Shown: positions 47,404-59,379 of the stretch, in pieces
Numbering within the stretch: position 1 is the first letter of the stretch
Layout: every line of letters starts with the position of its first letter
From: Styela clava
Lineage: Eukaryota > Chordata > Ascidiacea > Stolidobranchia > Styelidae
DNA length: 64,000 nucleotides
Assembly (NCBI RefSeq): GCF_964204865.1
Contig: NC_135254.1
Span: forward strand, 17,427,001 to 17,491,000
Direction of reading: 5' to 3'
Translations under genes and position numbers: made by a program
Notes under the pieces: generated by a model
What the model saw: only the letters and a program-made list of their open reading frames with translations
Databases searched by the model: none
Told to the model about the DNA's origin: nothing

Positions 47404-48668
47404 TTTATAACGATGTTAATAGATTTTAGTTTAAAAGATAGGCCACCAGCAATCGGGCTCAAGTAAATACCTATTAACAGAAAGATTCATGTAAAAATAT
47501 ATTGTTGTGTCATACTACTAAATGCTGCTTGTTGACAGTTCACTTATGAATCTCATCATGTTCTGCGCGTATAATTTAAAGGTGACATTCCGTGCGTCAG
47601 AGAGTCAGTATTCAATATTTTCAAGTTTACAACGATCAGATGAAAGAAATGATTCAGTCTTATGTTCATTACAGAAACCGGTTCAAAACATCGAAATACA
47701 ATTTCTGTTGCAATTGGTTTAATGAAACACAAATGATAGCGAGGTAAAATGGCAAAACTCCTGCTAATAATATTTTTAATGTCTTTTCCTGGTAGACGAA
47801 TTTGATCGATTATAATATTTTTGAAAGGCATGCCTTATTTCTATGTATTTTGAATAAATTCTACATTACCATCCACTATGTTGAAGCACGAATACTTTAT
47901 ATCCCAAACACCAAGCAACCTTTGCACATTTTTCTATCGCATTGGTTCTGGCTCCATAGTTTCCCGTAACAGTCGGAAATCTCCCTTCAACTGGCGTTAC
48001 AACACGGGTTCCCTGCCACGGCGTTTGTTCTTTGTAACAGCCGATATACATGTAATCCGCAGCTAAAGGAATGTTGGTAGAAAAGAAATAAATAGAAAAA
48101 TTAGGTTATTTTGTATATATATAAAATTAAAAGATTTATTAAAACGTTTAAGCATGATCTTTCAGTAGTCCTCGTACATTGCACCGAATTAGTAAACAAT
48201 ATAGTTAGGTTTAGGGAATATATTGGCCATTTGATCCTTAAATTAATTGAAAATACTAGTCTCAGCAATTTGGTAAAGATTGGTTTCAAAACTATTTGTC
48301 AATTGAAACCTGAATCCAGATTAAACTCTCGATATAGCCTTATAAATGTTAAAAATCAGTAGAATTAATATTGATTACGTTCAATGTTCCACTTGTTGGT
48401 GCAATCTGCTGTCGGAGATGCTTCTGTTTGTCCTAAATGAACCCCAAAAACAAATAAAAGAAGTGTTTCATAATGCTGCTGATAATAACGAAATCATTTT
48501 CTATTAAAAAAACTTCAATTCACTACAATTGCAAATCGGCTTTCATAAACGATATGAGGAGCGGTACATGTATTGGCAATAAATCTGAGCCGATACGTCA
48601 GTCAGTTATTCACACATTGAGAATTAACTTTACAAAATCGGGAGATCGACTTGTGCGTAATACTAGAT

Positions 48669-48870
48669 AACAAGATAGCTATGCTCAAATATATGGACAC
48701 GTAGAACCACATAATTCCGATGACGTGATAGCAAAAAATAAAAGTAATAGCCCTCTAGCAAAAATATAGTTTTTACTCCCTGAAAATTTCCAAGCACTTG
48801 GTCCAATCAGAGAGAAAAGCGATTTCTTCAAAACGTGTCAAAGAAAAACAAGAACAACAAAACGATCGTT
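48669..48870. repeat. Dispersed repeat in intron 2 of copy 3
   Basis: It shares AGCTATGCTCAAATATATGG, GATGACGT and AGAGAAAAGCGATTT with the tandem pair at 42251-42650. Here it is a single, more diverged copy. Confidence 0.65.
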
Positions 48871-49646
48871 ATGTCCATTACATGTCTAATAATCCACAAG
48901 ATTGAATAAATAAAGTAGTTTTCATGCACAGTGAGGGAGAAATATAGGAAGGGAGGGAGTTCCAATATTGGCGATGGGAGGAAATTCATACAATATTATG
49001 GAACCACTGCGATACAACACAGTATTGATACAATTGTATTAGAAAAATTATTCCAACTCTTTTTTTTATCATCAAATTGCTAAAAACACTACTATGTTTA
49101 CTATATACACATAGGTGTAGAATTCACCTGACGTCTTCTTATTCAAGTTTGTGATCATTTCTTCAAGTTTCTCCAATCTGGCACTGAGAGTATGTATTTC
49201 TAAAATAAATAGAAGATCTGCATCAAATGGGGTCTGCTTCCTCATATATTTCTAGCCTCCTCAGTTGTATTAATGAAATGTTTATAAAGCGTCTAACTCC
49301 ATTTTATATGCCATAAATCATTTCTAAAATGATCCCAACACATTTTTTTGTTCATAACAGTAAAAAAAAAACAGCAATAGAAGATTGTATACGGAACATG
49401 GAATTTATAATACCTATTTTATTTAGAAAGCACTCACGTTCATTGAATTTTCTCGTTATTGTTTCATCAACCCTGGAATAATCTACTACACCACTTTCTC
49501 CTTTATTTCCACGCAGTCCAGTGGCTCCCTTGGTTCCTTTGGGTCCTCTCTTCCCGGGTATACCTTGGTTTTTTACTGAAATTGGCAATGGCGTATCGAG
49601 GCATATGCTCTGAAACACATTATTCAACCTTTGGCACGTCTGTTGG

Positions 49647-50000
49647 TACTGGTACTGCGTCAAGAGGACAAAAGTCTTTAGCGCAGCCACAGAATAACCA
49701 TCGGCAGTTCGGCTCTCTTGGTTGGTTGTTCAATGATATGCGGTCACCATGGCGACCGCGGCCTGTCGTGTCTGGAGTTGCTTTCTTTCGTTATTATCCG
49801 GGTCACCGGGTCGCTTAATGGCGTCTCAAGTCCGGCTTTTGTTAGTATTTTATGTTTGACTTCTTTCTCATTATGATTTAATATTAGACTTACTGCCTCA
49901 AAGGTGACGCTGCTCGATAACCTTCTCTGGTTTATCGCGTCTCCCTTCGCACTGAAATGTAATTTTTCATTTGCGATAAAATAAACTACTGACTGACTGA
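49647..50000 (+). mobile_element. 354-bp retroposon in exon 1 of copy 3
   Basis: It is flanked by CTGTTGG direct repeats (49640-49646 and 50001-50007). It ends in AAAATAAACTACTGACTGACTGA, a polyadenylation-like signal plus a short (CTGA)n tail, as in SINE or LINE 3' ends. The head is GC-richer than its surroundings (CACCATGGCGACCGCGGCC). Copies 1, 2 and 4 lack it. No clear A or B box was found, so it may be the 3' end of a LINE. Confidence 0.75.
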
Positions 50001-50084
50001 CTGTTGGCGTGATATAGTATCCTGACTGAAACAGACATTCATCAGAAGCAACAACCCTGCCAGGGTAACAAATTTTGATTGCAT

Positions 50085-51840
50085 GACTTTTTAGTAATCT
50101 ATGTAAAAGAAACATTAAACAGATTCAAGCTGCCTTCTGCTGAATTTTTTTTTTATGTTTTCAAACCTTTATATTTTGCGAATTCCTGCTACAAGCATGA
50201 ATGCTTCTATCATTGAAGTGTGCCAAAAATTTGTTAAGCGCAATAAACTGTTTGGTAATGGTTCTGTATACCTATTTGTGTTTAATTAGAGTATCTTACA
50301 GGTAAAACTACAATCATTGGCGCAGAACCCCAAATTTTCTTCACTACTCTTCAGTACTAAACGTTAACGTATTCAAACAATAATCTGCTAAGAAAACAAA
50401 CAAACCAGCCTATTCTAATTGATGTATGACGTAATTGCCTGTGGCACAAGTTTTAAATTTCCCTTGTATTTCTACTTACATAAAAGTCCAGTTTTCGTAG
50501 ATTATACAACACGGAAATTTGGTATGACTGACTCAAATGTAAAGTGACATAATCAAACTGATTAGGCAATAGTAAATTGGAAACATTAAAAAACAATGAC
50601 AGCACATAGGTAAAAACGAAAAATGTAAAAGTCCCTAATTCGTCTTTTGATGAACTATTACTTAAGTCCAGCACGCATTAAAATTTATAAATAATTCTAT
50701 ATCTGCCAGCGTTTCAGGGTAAAGGTCTGAAGGTTAATTTGTTAACATTTTTTGGGCGGGACCGATGCTTTTATTCCAAAATTTTCCGTTTATTTCAATT
50801 CATGGTAAAACTTGCAAGATGGTACACAGCTGAGTATAATAAATACCACTATTATTTTGTCATTTGGCCTTTGATTTTTTCTTTTCCTTTTTTTTATTAT
50901 GTTATTAGACTTAGAGGTAAACCTTGTGCTGAATAAAAGCTACGAAAGCAAAATATGCAATAATTCAATTTACTGTAAATCCTCAAAAGACAATAAACAT
51001 TATGTATTTTTTACGAATAGACACGTAGGCCTAAGTGTTTTTAAGTCAATATTGGGTGCGAGGTTGCTCTCCGAAGACTCCGATGCGTGCCCAGATTAAG
51101 CTTTACCAGAAGTCCGCTGTGAAATCTCTAAAAATAACGAGTGAAATCCTTGCTCTATCTGTATATTATAGTGTGCAGTTAAAACGATGTATATGACGAT
51201 AAAATCAGATATACGAAATGACGCAATAAAACAGTGAAAAAACACAACTTGAGAGATTGCCCAGGATATATATGTAAATCTTATCCTTGTGAAGTCGGGC
51301 AGAACATTGCCTTTTGAAATGCGTAATTTACCGAATACTGGGTACAATCTTGACGTTTATAAAATCTTATATACCTAAATGTGTACGCGGCAGGAGGACG
51401 TTCCTCGGTTAGCAGTTGCGCCGCGTAATAAATTCCCTGCTCTACTGTCAGCATATTATTTCCAAGGTACGCTAACTTAACAATAAGTATTATGTGAATT
51501 CCTCGCATTCATCAAAATGAGAGAGCGAGGCGGTTACGCTAACGCCAAATTAATTAACTAACTTTTTCGAAAAACGGCAAGAAAAAGCATTAGGATAGGC
51601 ACCGATCAGAGGTCCAGTTATTGGGACCACTCTAACTAGACGGCCCGCACTTGTTTCAAAATAGTTAAATTTTAATATACCGAGATATTTCCTCAATTAC
51701 GGGGTATATAGACATAACCGTGGCGGGTTTTACTAATTTGATGAATATTTATATAAATCGACATGGTAAATGTATTTTATTATACAATTTGAATGAAGCT
51801 TTATCTCAACAACTTGAATGAAACTAAAGTGGTCCGAGAA
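50085..51840. other. 5' flank of copy 3, duplicated upstream of copy 4
   Basis: Blocks at about 50450-50660 and 50895-51350 match 56030-56240 and 57260-57700 (for example GATGCGTGCC(C/A)AGATTAAGCT and AAAACGATGTA). It presumably holds the promoter of these copies. No coding exon is seen. ORFs 50453-50674, 50739-51099 and 51096-51508 are not recognisable. Confidence 0.45.
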
Positions 51841-51879
51841 GTAAACTAAAAGTCTCGTAACGAGCAGCGCATTAGGAAA

Positions 51880-52500
51880 GGTTAGGTCGCATTACGGATG
51901 GCATATTATCAACAAGGAGGTCGCATTATCAACAGCACATTGGGAAAATGCGTGACCGCATTAAGAAGGCTGCATTATCAACAATGAAGGCGCATCATCA
52001 ACAGGGCATTGGTAACAATGCGTTGTAGCGTTAGAAATGGTACATTATCAACAATGAGAATTGAGCATGAAATCTATAATGACTCGGACTCGACTTGTAA
52101 ACAGAAGCAGAATAGTGTTTCTACTTGACCTGAGACTCGGATTGGTAATGAATGTGTGACTGTAGTTAAGATTTGTTTTTGCCGCGATCAGTTGCTAACG
52201 ATTTAGTAAAATCTGAGCATAAACTTTAAATATTCTTAAAGTCAAGGATTAAAACAGGTTATGAGTGATTAGCAAACAAAATTTCTTTATAAATGATCAT
52301 TTAAACCCTAAATTCTGCATACCTGTGGCTGGTTTTTCAGAGCCTTGTACAGATTACTCATTTAATTTTTCTTAATGCACACTGTTGATAACACGCCCTA
52401 ATTATTAGTAATGCGCCATTCCTAATGCGTAGCACTGTGACCAAGGCGTCCTCGTTGTTGATAATACATAATGCGACCACACACCATTACACCATGCGCT
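51880..52500. mobile_element. Foldback-like element with GCATTATCAACAA repeat arms
   Basis: The left part (51880-52075) has several GCATTATCAACA and GCGCATT units. The right part (52370-52495) has the inverse, TGTTGATAA with AATGCG. The middle contains GACTCGGACTCGACTTGTAA then ACAGAAGCAG. A reverse-complement relative of the middle and right part lies at about 58530-58690. No coding sequence. It has the same design as the Mutator-like arms but with a different repeat. Confidence 0.55.
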
Positions 52501-52637
52501 ACACCAATATACGGAGTGGTAACCGGCCGTGATTAGCCATATGATCAAGCCGTCGTCGGCATTCCTCCTTCGGTAAAATACGGTGATCCTAACACAAAGT
52601 AGTAAAACTCGGTGTTACAATAAACTGTAGTTTTATT

Positions 52638-55600
52638 TTATCCAATTATCATATACACTGCATTTGTCGCACCAGCTCCTTCTCCGTCTTGGCCGCAGGC
52701 AGTTGATGACCCATATTTGCCATATATTTTGTGAGCATTGGCAGATGTATTAAATCGCATTTGATATATTGAGTCTAAATAATACCGATTAAACAATCAA
52801 TGTATGTAGGTTGAGCCCTTCATAACAATGTTCATTTAAATAGATTTCAGTTTATAAGATTGGCTACCAGTATTTGGGCTTAGGTAAATATCTATTAATA
52901 GGAAGATATATATAAAAATATATTGTTATATTATACTAGTACCTAGATGCCCCTGTTGACTGTTCACTTATCAAATCTCATCATGTTATTCGCGTATTAT
53001 TAAAACTTTGAATTTCGTGTGTCAGGGAGTCACTAGGAGCAAAAGAGCTCTAGACTAGAGTCAGTTTTTGAAAGTCTACAATATAGTTCTTCGATATTTA
53101 CAATAATTAGATGAAAGAAATTATTCAGTCTTATGTTCATTACAAAAACCGGTTTAAAATGTCAAAACACAATTTTCGTTTTAATACGGTTTAAACTACA
53201 CTTATATACAGTTTGGGAGGTAAAATGACAAAACTCCAGCTAATAATATTTTTAATGTCTTTTCTTGGTAGTCGAATTTGATCGATTATAAGATTTTTGA
53301 AAAACAAGGTTTAATTTTATGTATTTTGAATAAATTCTACATTACCATCCACCAGCTTGAAGCACGAATACTTTATATCCCAAGCACCAAGCAACCTTTG
53401 CACATTTTTCTATCGCATTGGTTCTGGCTCCATAGCTTCCCGAAACAGTCGGAAATCTCCCTTCAACTGGCGTTACAACACGGGTTCCCTGCCACGGCGT
53501 TTGTTCTTTGTAACAGCCGATATACATGTAATCCGCAGCTAAAGAGATGTCAGTATCAAAGGAATAAATGAAAAAATCTTCTAAATAGTTTATTCGGTAT
53601 ATAAAATCAAGTTTTACAAAAAACGTTTGAGCATGATCTTCCAGTAGTCCGCGTACATTGCCCCAAATTGGTAAACATTAGATAGTGGGGTTTAGGAAAT
53701 ACTGGGTGTCTCAAAAGTAAGTATAAACTTTCAATTTTGATTTGCTTTTCATGTACTCATCATAGAGCGTTCACTTCTTTAGAAAATATAGTATGGATGA
53801 GTAGTAAAATTTGGTATTGTTTGCATTTTTCATCAACCCACAGAATGACAAGGAGGTTAACCCAAGAAATGAAGAGCAAAATTGCTGTTTGGCAAGTAGC
53901 GTATAAATCAGTATGGCAAACTCAACGTCTCTTTAACAGAGAATTCGGAATTAACTCGACTCTGAATGTTTTCTTCAGAGCGTCCGCTCCTTGGTCTTCC
54001 TGATCATTGTACATCAACTACAGATCCAGTTTCCATAAATTTACGATGAATTGCCTAAATTGATCGTTTTGTTGAAGCCGAATTAATTCCAAAAATTATG
54101 TTAAAGCGGCGCAGGGTTTGCATTACTGATTTAGATGCTTCGTGCCAAACAACAATTTTGCACCTCATTTTTTGCGTTGATCTCCTTGTCATTCTGTGGG
54201 TTGATGAAAGATGCAAACAATACCTAAATTTTACTACTCATCCATAATATGTTTTCTGAAGAAATGAACGGTCTGTGATGAATACCTGAAAAGCAAATAA
54301 AAATTAAAAGTGTATAGCCTACTTACTTTTGATGACACCCTGTATACTAGCCATATAAACCAGAGTTCTAAGTAATTACGACTTAAATTAATTTAAAATC
54401 CTATGCTCTGTAATTTGGGAAAATGCTTTCGAGTTCATTTTCTAATTGGAACCTAAATTTCGATTTAGCTTTATTAAAAGTTATAAATCAGTACGAATTA
54501 ATAAAGCTCACGTTCAGTGTTCCATTTGTTGGTGCACTCTGCTGTCGGAGATGCTTCCCTTTGTCCTAAATGAAGAAAAAACAAAAAAAAAGAAATGTTT
54601 CTGATAATTAAGAAATCATTTCTTATTTGAAAAGTTTCAGTATGATTGATTTAAGCTACATTTGCAAATCGACTTTTATAAACGATAGGAGAAGCGGTAG
54701 ATTTATTGGCATTAAATTTGAGCCGATACGTTAGTTTGTTATTTACACATTATGAACTATTTGAAAAGCGGGAGATTGACTTGTGCATAACACTAAATAA
54801 TAATCCATTGAAGATTGAATATATAAATTAGTGTTTATGCATAGTGAGGGAGGCGAAGGGAGGGATTTAAAGACAAAGTTTAGAGAACCACTGCGATACG
54901 GCACAGTATTGATACAACCTAGTAAAGTTATTACAACATCTCTTTCTTGTTAACACTAAATTGCCGAAAACACTACTATGTTTACAAGGAATATATGCAC
55001 ATTTATTTAGGTGTGGAATTCACCTGACGTCTTCTTATTCAAGTTTGTGACCATTTCTTCAAGTTCCTCCAATCTGGCACTGAGAGTATGTATTTCTAAA
55101 ATAAATGGATGATTTGCGTCAAATACGTTCTGCTTCCTTGTATATTTCCAGCCTTCTCAATTGTATAAATAAAATGTTTATAAGGAGTCTACCTCCATTA
55201 TCCATGCATTGAATCATTTCTAAAATGATCACACACAAATGATCATTATTTTTGTTCATCACAGTAAAAGAGGAACCAGCACTGAAAGATTGAACGGAAC
55301 ATAGAATTAATTATACCAACTTTATTTAGAAGTCTAATATGTATGATAACCACTCACGTTCATTGAATTTCCTCGATATTGTTTCATCAACCCTGGAATA
55401 ATCTACTACACCACTTTCTCCTTTATTTCCACTCTGTCCAATGGCTCCCTTGTCTCCTTTGGGTCCTCTCTTCCCGGGTATACCTTGGTTTCTTGCTGAA
55501 ATTGGCAATGGCGTATCGAGGCATATGCTCTGAAACACATTATTCAACCGTTGGCACGTCTGTTGGCGTGATATAGTATCCTGACTAAAACAGAAATTCG

Positions 55601-55643
55601 CCAGAAGCAGCAAGCCAGCCAGCGTAACAAATTTTGATTGCAT
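52638..55643 (-). pseudogene. Collagen-like/cysteine-domain protein, copy 4, 3' end broken
   Basis: Exons: 55358-55643, 55024-55095, 54512-54565 and 53346-53538, plus a remnant exon 5 at 52638-52748. The first four are intact, with start MQSKFVTLAGLLLLANFCFS, Gly-X-Y triplets (GIPGKRGPKGDKGAIG...), the longer coiled coil (LEELEEMVTNLNKKTS) and MYIGCYKEQTPW...LQAGGW. In exon 5 the acceptor and the first codons (the C of GGWC) are gone. Comparison with copy 3 shows a deletion of about 145 bp, equal to 45730-45876. The remnant still reads TSANAHKIYGKYGSSTAC and NAVYMIIG. If exon 4 is not spliced, the frame stops directly after GGW, giving a 202-residue protein without the last 38 residues. That truncated form could in principle still be made. 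Confidence 0.8.
53702..54342. mobile_element. Foldback Tc1/mariner-like element in intron 3 of copy 4
   Basis: The ends CTGGGTGTCTCAAAAGTAAG and (reverse complement) CAGGGTGTCATCAAAAGTAA are inverted repeats with TA on each side. The arms are long (about 300 bp). CAACCCACAGAATGACAAGGA at about 53836 faces its inverse at about 54180. Each arm carries the 5' part of a transposase helix-turn-helix region. The plus arm reads MTRRLTQEMKSKIAVWQVAY then KSVWQTQRLFNREFG. The minus arm reads METGSVVDV then SGRPRSGRSEENIQSRV, in several frames. The catalytic domain is absent. Confidence 0.8.
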
Positions 55644-57690
55644 GACTTCCTAGTAACCTACGTAAAAGAAACACTGAACAGATTTAAGCTGCCTTATACT
55701 ATAAAGTTTGTTTTTCGCATTCGAGGTATTCTAGCCTTTATATATCGTGAATCCTGCTATGAGCCTGAAGTTTTATATCATTGAAGTATACCAAGAATTT
55801 GTGAAGCACGAGAAATTACTTCGTAACGCTTTTGTACGGCTATTTGTGCTTATTAGGTAGCTTATCTTCCAAATAAAGTTGAAATTAGTAGTGCAGAATC
55901 CGAAAATACTTTTATAATCTCCAGTACTAAACGGTTTCTAAAAATAATCGAACTGCTTACAAAATAAACCAACAAGCTTATTTTGCCCGAGATATGTCGT
56001 AATTGCCTGTGGCACAAGATTTACAAATATCTACTAATCTACGTTCATAGAAGTAGGCTACTATTTTTTATAGATTATACAACACGGAAATTTAGTAGCC
56101 TATGACTGATTCAAATGTGAGGTGACATATTCAATCTGATTAAGCAATAGTAAATTGGAATAAATAAAAAACCAAGACTGCATTACGAAAAAATTAGAAG
56201 TTCCTAATTTGTCTCTTGATAAACTAGTACTTGAGCCCAGTTCACAGTAATGATTATAAAATAGTTTCCGGGCAGAGACCTGACGCTTATGCCGGCGTAA
56301 AAATATTGTAAAAGAATTTGAAATTTGAGAAAAATAACAATTTGAGTCATATTGGTTTATACTATGTGCTAGCAAATCGGAAGCAATCGTTCACACTGCA
56401 GGCGACGATTCCAAGAAACGATGCCTTATGCAATTGCTAGTACAGAGAATCAAGATGCTGAAACATGTACTTGATTTTGTTTTTGCGGCGTATACAAGTT
56501 TCTGAACAACCGGAAGCGATTACGTCGTTCAAAGTTTTATTGCATTATCGAACACGAGGGGCCTATGGGTCGTTATACTAACTGTTTTTATCATAAAAAA
56601 TCGCTTTACTCAGTAACTATACTGGACCTATCGATTTGAAATTTTCTGGATTCCTTCAGGGACCGATAATTCATTCAAAATTTTTCTGATTTAATAGACT
56701 CGAGAAGCATATAAGGATCGTTTTGCTACATTGTTGTGCTAGAATGCTATTACTTTTGTTCATTTTTTTTGCGGGAGGGATGTATTTCTTTCAAAATTTT
56801 TCTCTTCTTTTAAATTTATAATAACACTGTGACATGGTGCAGATGATAATGACACTATTATTTAGTAATTTGGCCATTGATTTTTCTTTTCCTCTGAATT
56901 CCGTGAGATCCGAATTTCATCTATAATTTTGTTTTAATTAATGGGACACTGTTATTATACCGTCAATTTTAATTTTGCGAATTCGGTGCACAACCACATA
57001 TCCGTGAGAAGCGCGTTTAGGTACTGAACATTTGTGTCGATATATTTGGGCATTGCGCTCTTTTTCCGATGGATTTCATTCGCTGTTATTTCTGTTTCCG
57101 TGTTCATCGGTTGAGAATACGCAATTCCAGACTGTATTGCTCACCAACGCATAAACTAGTTTTAATAAGATATCGGTGAACATTTATTTGGATTTGGAGT
57201 TTTCACAACCTTGACCACTCAATATCTTTGCACAAACTACATCATTATAGTATCAGAGGTAACCCTTATGCTGATTAAAAGCTACATAAGCGAATTATGC
57301 AATGTGTCGATTTACTGTAACCCCCAAACGACCATAAACATTATGTAATTTTCAAGAATGAACACGCGAGTGCGAGTTGGTATTTTGAAGGTAATATAGG
57401 GTGCAAGGTTGCTCCCCTCGGACTTCGATGCGTGCCAAGATTAAGCTCTCTCAAAAGTCTGCAGTGAGCTCTCTGATAAAATCTTTTTTCCATCTGTATA
57501 TTATAATGTCCGGTTAAAACGATGTAAACGACGATGAAATCATATGAAACGAAACGACGGGATAAAGCGATAGAATAACTCAACTGCATGTTGATGAAAG
57601 CTTGCCCGCGATAAGTAGACTATATATATAAATCCCATTGTTTTGGAATAATCTTGCATTGAGATGTGTAACTTACCGCTGTTAAACCTA
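55644..57690. other. 5' flank of copy 4
   Basis: It matches the flank of copy 3 in blocks. A further repeat at about 56560-56780 (GTCGTTATACTAACTG, TTGAAATTTTCTGGATTCCTTC) is related to the CAATTGGTCCAGTA family. No gene is seen. ORFs 56100-56375 and 57341-57589 are unrecognised. Confidence 0.4.
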
Positions 57691-57699
57691 ACATTTGTC

Positions 57700-57870
57700 G
57701 ATGACCTCATGCCGCTGACTTAACCACTGGGCCGGCTTCTTCCACCATCAAGATCATGCTACTGAAAACAAAGAACTGGCAAACTACTCCCATGCCCGAC
57801 TCAGACTGGTAAACGGACGAGAGGCCGTGGCTTGCCATATGATTAGGTCGTCTTATCGGCTTTCCTCTCC
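57700..57870 (-). repeat. SINE-like fragment
   Basis: On the minus strand GGCCCAGTGGTTAAGTCAGCGG resembles a tRNA-type A-box region. The plus strand beside it shares CATGCCCGACTCAGACTGGTAAACGGACGAG with the SINE-like body at 45440-45500. The two parts are in opposite sense, so this is likely a mosaic. Confidence 0.3.
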
Positions 57871-58529
57871 CGGGGGATAAATATGTAGAATCTATACTAT
57901 ATATACTATAAGGCGCCATTTCTACTGCGACTTCAATTTTGTAATGCGCTGTTCCCGATATCAGAAAAGTACTTCACTACTATATTCAGCGTAGATTGAT
58001 TTATGGCCAAATATATCAGCAGGTAAATATTACGTCTCATCCTTAAAGTTTGTGTGATGTCACAACCAGTGTTCCCTCCATTCCTGGCATTGTAGGTTCG
58101 GCTAAAACTAACCCTTTCCAAATGATTTCAAAAAATTCAAGGTAATTGGACGGAAGAGACACGTATGTGATATCACAATGAACAGTGGCAAGCAAACTAC
58201 ATATAAAAGCGTGGAACGGGCATTCCCAGCTGGGCCTTAGAAAATATGAGTCGGAGCCACGATTTGAAAGCGTAATGTTGTAATGTAAGTGCGCGAGAAT
58301 GATAATTCAACTGCGCAAATGGTCTGGTGGCACTGCGCAATGGCGCGCCCTAGGCTTAGAGGGGACCTAGGTCACAAACAAAATTTTTTTTAGAGCTTCG
58401 CTACGGTGAAGCTTCTTATCAGAGGATGGGACCGTTTCTATACGATACCTGTATTCAATCTAATAAGCCCATATACACCAAAAAATCTGATACCCACGGC
58501 AAAAAGAAAATCTTAAATTACTGTGACAT
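57871..58529. other. Gene-free stretch, nothing recognised
   Basis: It contains TATA-rich sequence and scattered palindromic hexamers. No coding exon or transposon end could be supported. Confidence 0.35.
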
Positions 58530-58690
58530 ATCACTAGTCTGAGTCTCGGCAAATTCGAGTACCAAGTTAAGTCGGATCACTGCTGCTTCTGTTTACAAAT
58601 AGAGTAGTAGTTATAATGCGGCCTTGTTGTTTGTAATGCGATATTCCTAATCTGATCTCACTGTTCGTAAATTCCCCAATACTCTGCTCG
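58530..58690. repeat. Relative of the 51880-52500 element, inverted
   Basis: TCTGAGTCTCGGCAAATTCG, GCTGCTTCTGTTTACAA and AATGCGGCCTTGTTGTTTG correspond to the reverse complement of the middle and left arm of the element at 51880-52500. Terminal repeats are incomplete here. Confidence 0.5.
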
Positions 58691-58904
58691 CAACGATATT
58701 TTTAGGCGGGTAGTTAAAATGATTATGTCCCATATGTCCGCTATGCCCTTACTAGTATGGCTACGTTCGCTCTGTCTCTACTGTAGCATACCGACAGTCT
58801 ATGAAATAATTATCCAAGTTAAGAATATCTTCCAATATGATCTGACGTCAAGTTTCCTCTCAATATTCACTTCAATTTATACTATTTTATTTATTAATTA
58901 ACAA

Positions 58905-59340
58905 TCTCAACACAACCAAATACTCCAAACAAAACGACAAGCATACAATAAAGCGACAAGTACCAGACACCACAATGCAAGAAAACAGAATATACACAAT
59001 AAAAACACTTTGAACAGTACTGATGATAGCTAATTCCCCGACAACAACCAAAAATACAACGCTAAAATAACTGCAATGGCACTGTACTGAAACAATAATA
59101 TCAGCCTACTGTCTAGCATAAAAACATCCAACAAATCCCCATCACGCAGTCACAAACAAACATCCCTGATAACCCACCGGAGACCTGAGGCACTCCCACA
59201 GACACTCATGACCAGAATCCGACCGAAAACCAACCACACTGTACAGTACCGGTACCAACCACAGCACACCTCAAAAGAACAGAACCGACAGTGTCACAGC
59301 ACCCCCAATACCAAATAAGGTAATAATATCACATGACAGC
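58905..59340. other. Strongly A/C-rich strand
   Basis: For over 400 bp the plus strand is mostly A and C with few G or T (for example ACAACCAAAAATACAACGC, CACAACCAAATACTCC). No frame stays open. The block lies directly before the minisatellite at 59380 and may be the interior edge of the same mobile element. Confidence 0.55.
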
Positions 59341-59379
59341 ATTTAACAGATAAAACAAAGGTCGTCTCCCTACTAAAAT

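Larger units (their letters stand above)
45619..50084 (-). pseudogene. Collagen-like/cysteine-domain protein, copy 3, broken by a retroposon
   Basis: Exons: 49438-50084 (interrupted), 49128-49199, 48379-48432, 47870-48062 and 45619-45736. The start ATG and signal peptide are intact (MQSKFVTLAGLLLLMNVCFS). At codon 28 a 354-bp insertion (49647-50000) with a CTGTTGG duplication brings a stop within a few codons. Beyond it the frame is undamaged: Gly-X-Y triplets, a coiled coil nine residues longer than in copies 1 and 2 (EEMITNLNKKTS; exon 2 of 72 rather than 45 nt), MYIGCYKEQTPW and a complete exon 5 with a good acceptor, TTTTCAG. One glycine of GGW is changed (HSGW). Intron 4 holds a 1.4-kb hAT (45963-47403). 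Confidence 0.85.

Noticed and set aside
49459-49818. 119-codon plus-strand ORF at copy 3 and similar ones at copies 1, 2 and 4
   Set aside because: These are shadows of the collagen-like exon. Here the frame also runs into the retroposon.
53737-54003. 88-codon ORF as a gene
   Set aside because: It is the arm of a Tc1/mariner-like foldback element. It lacks the catalytic domain.
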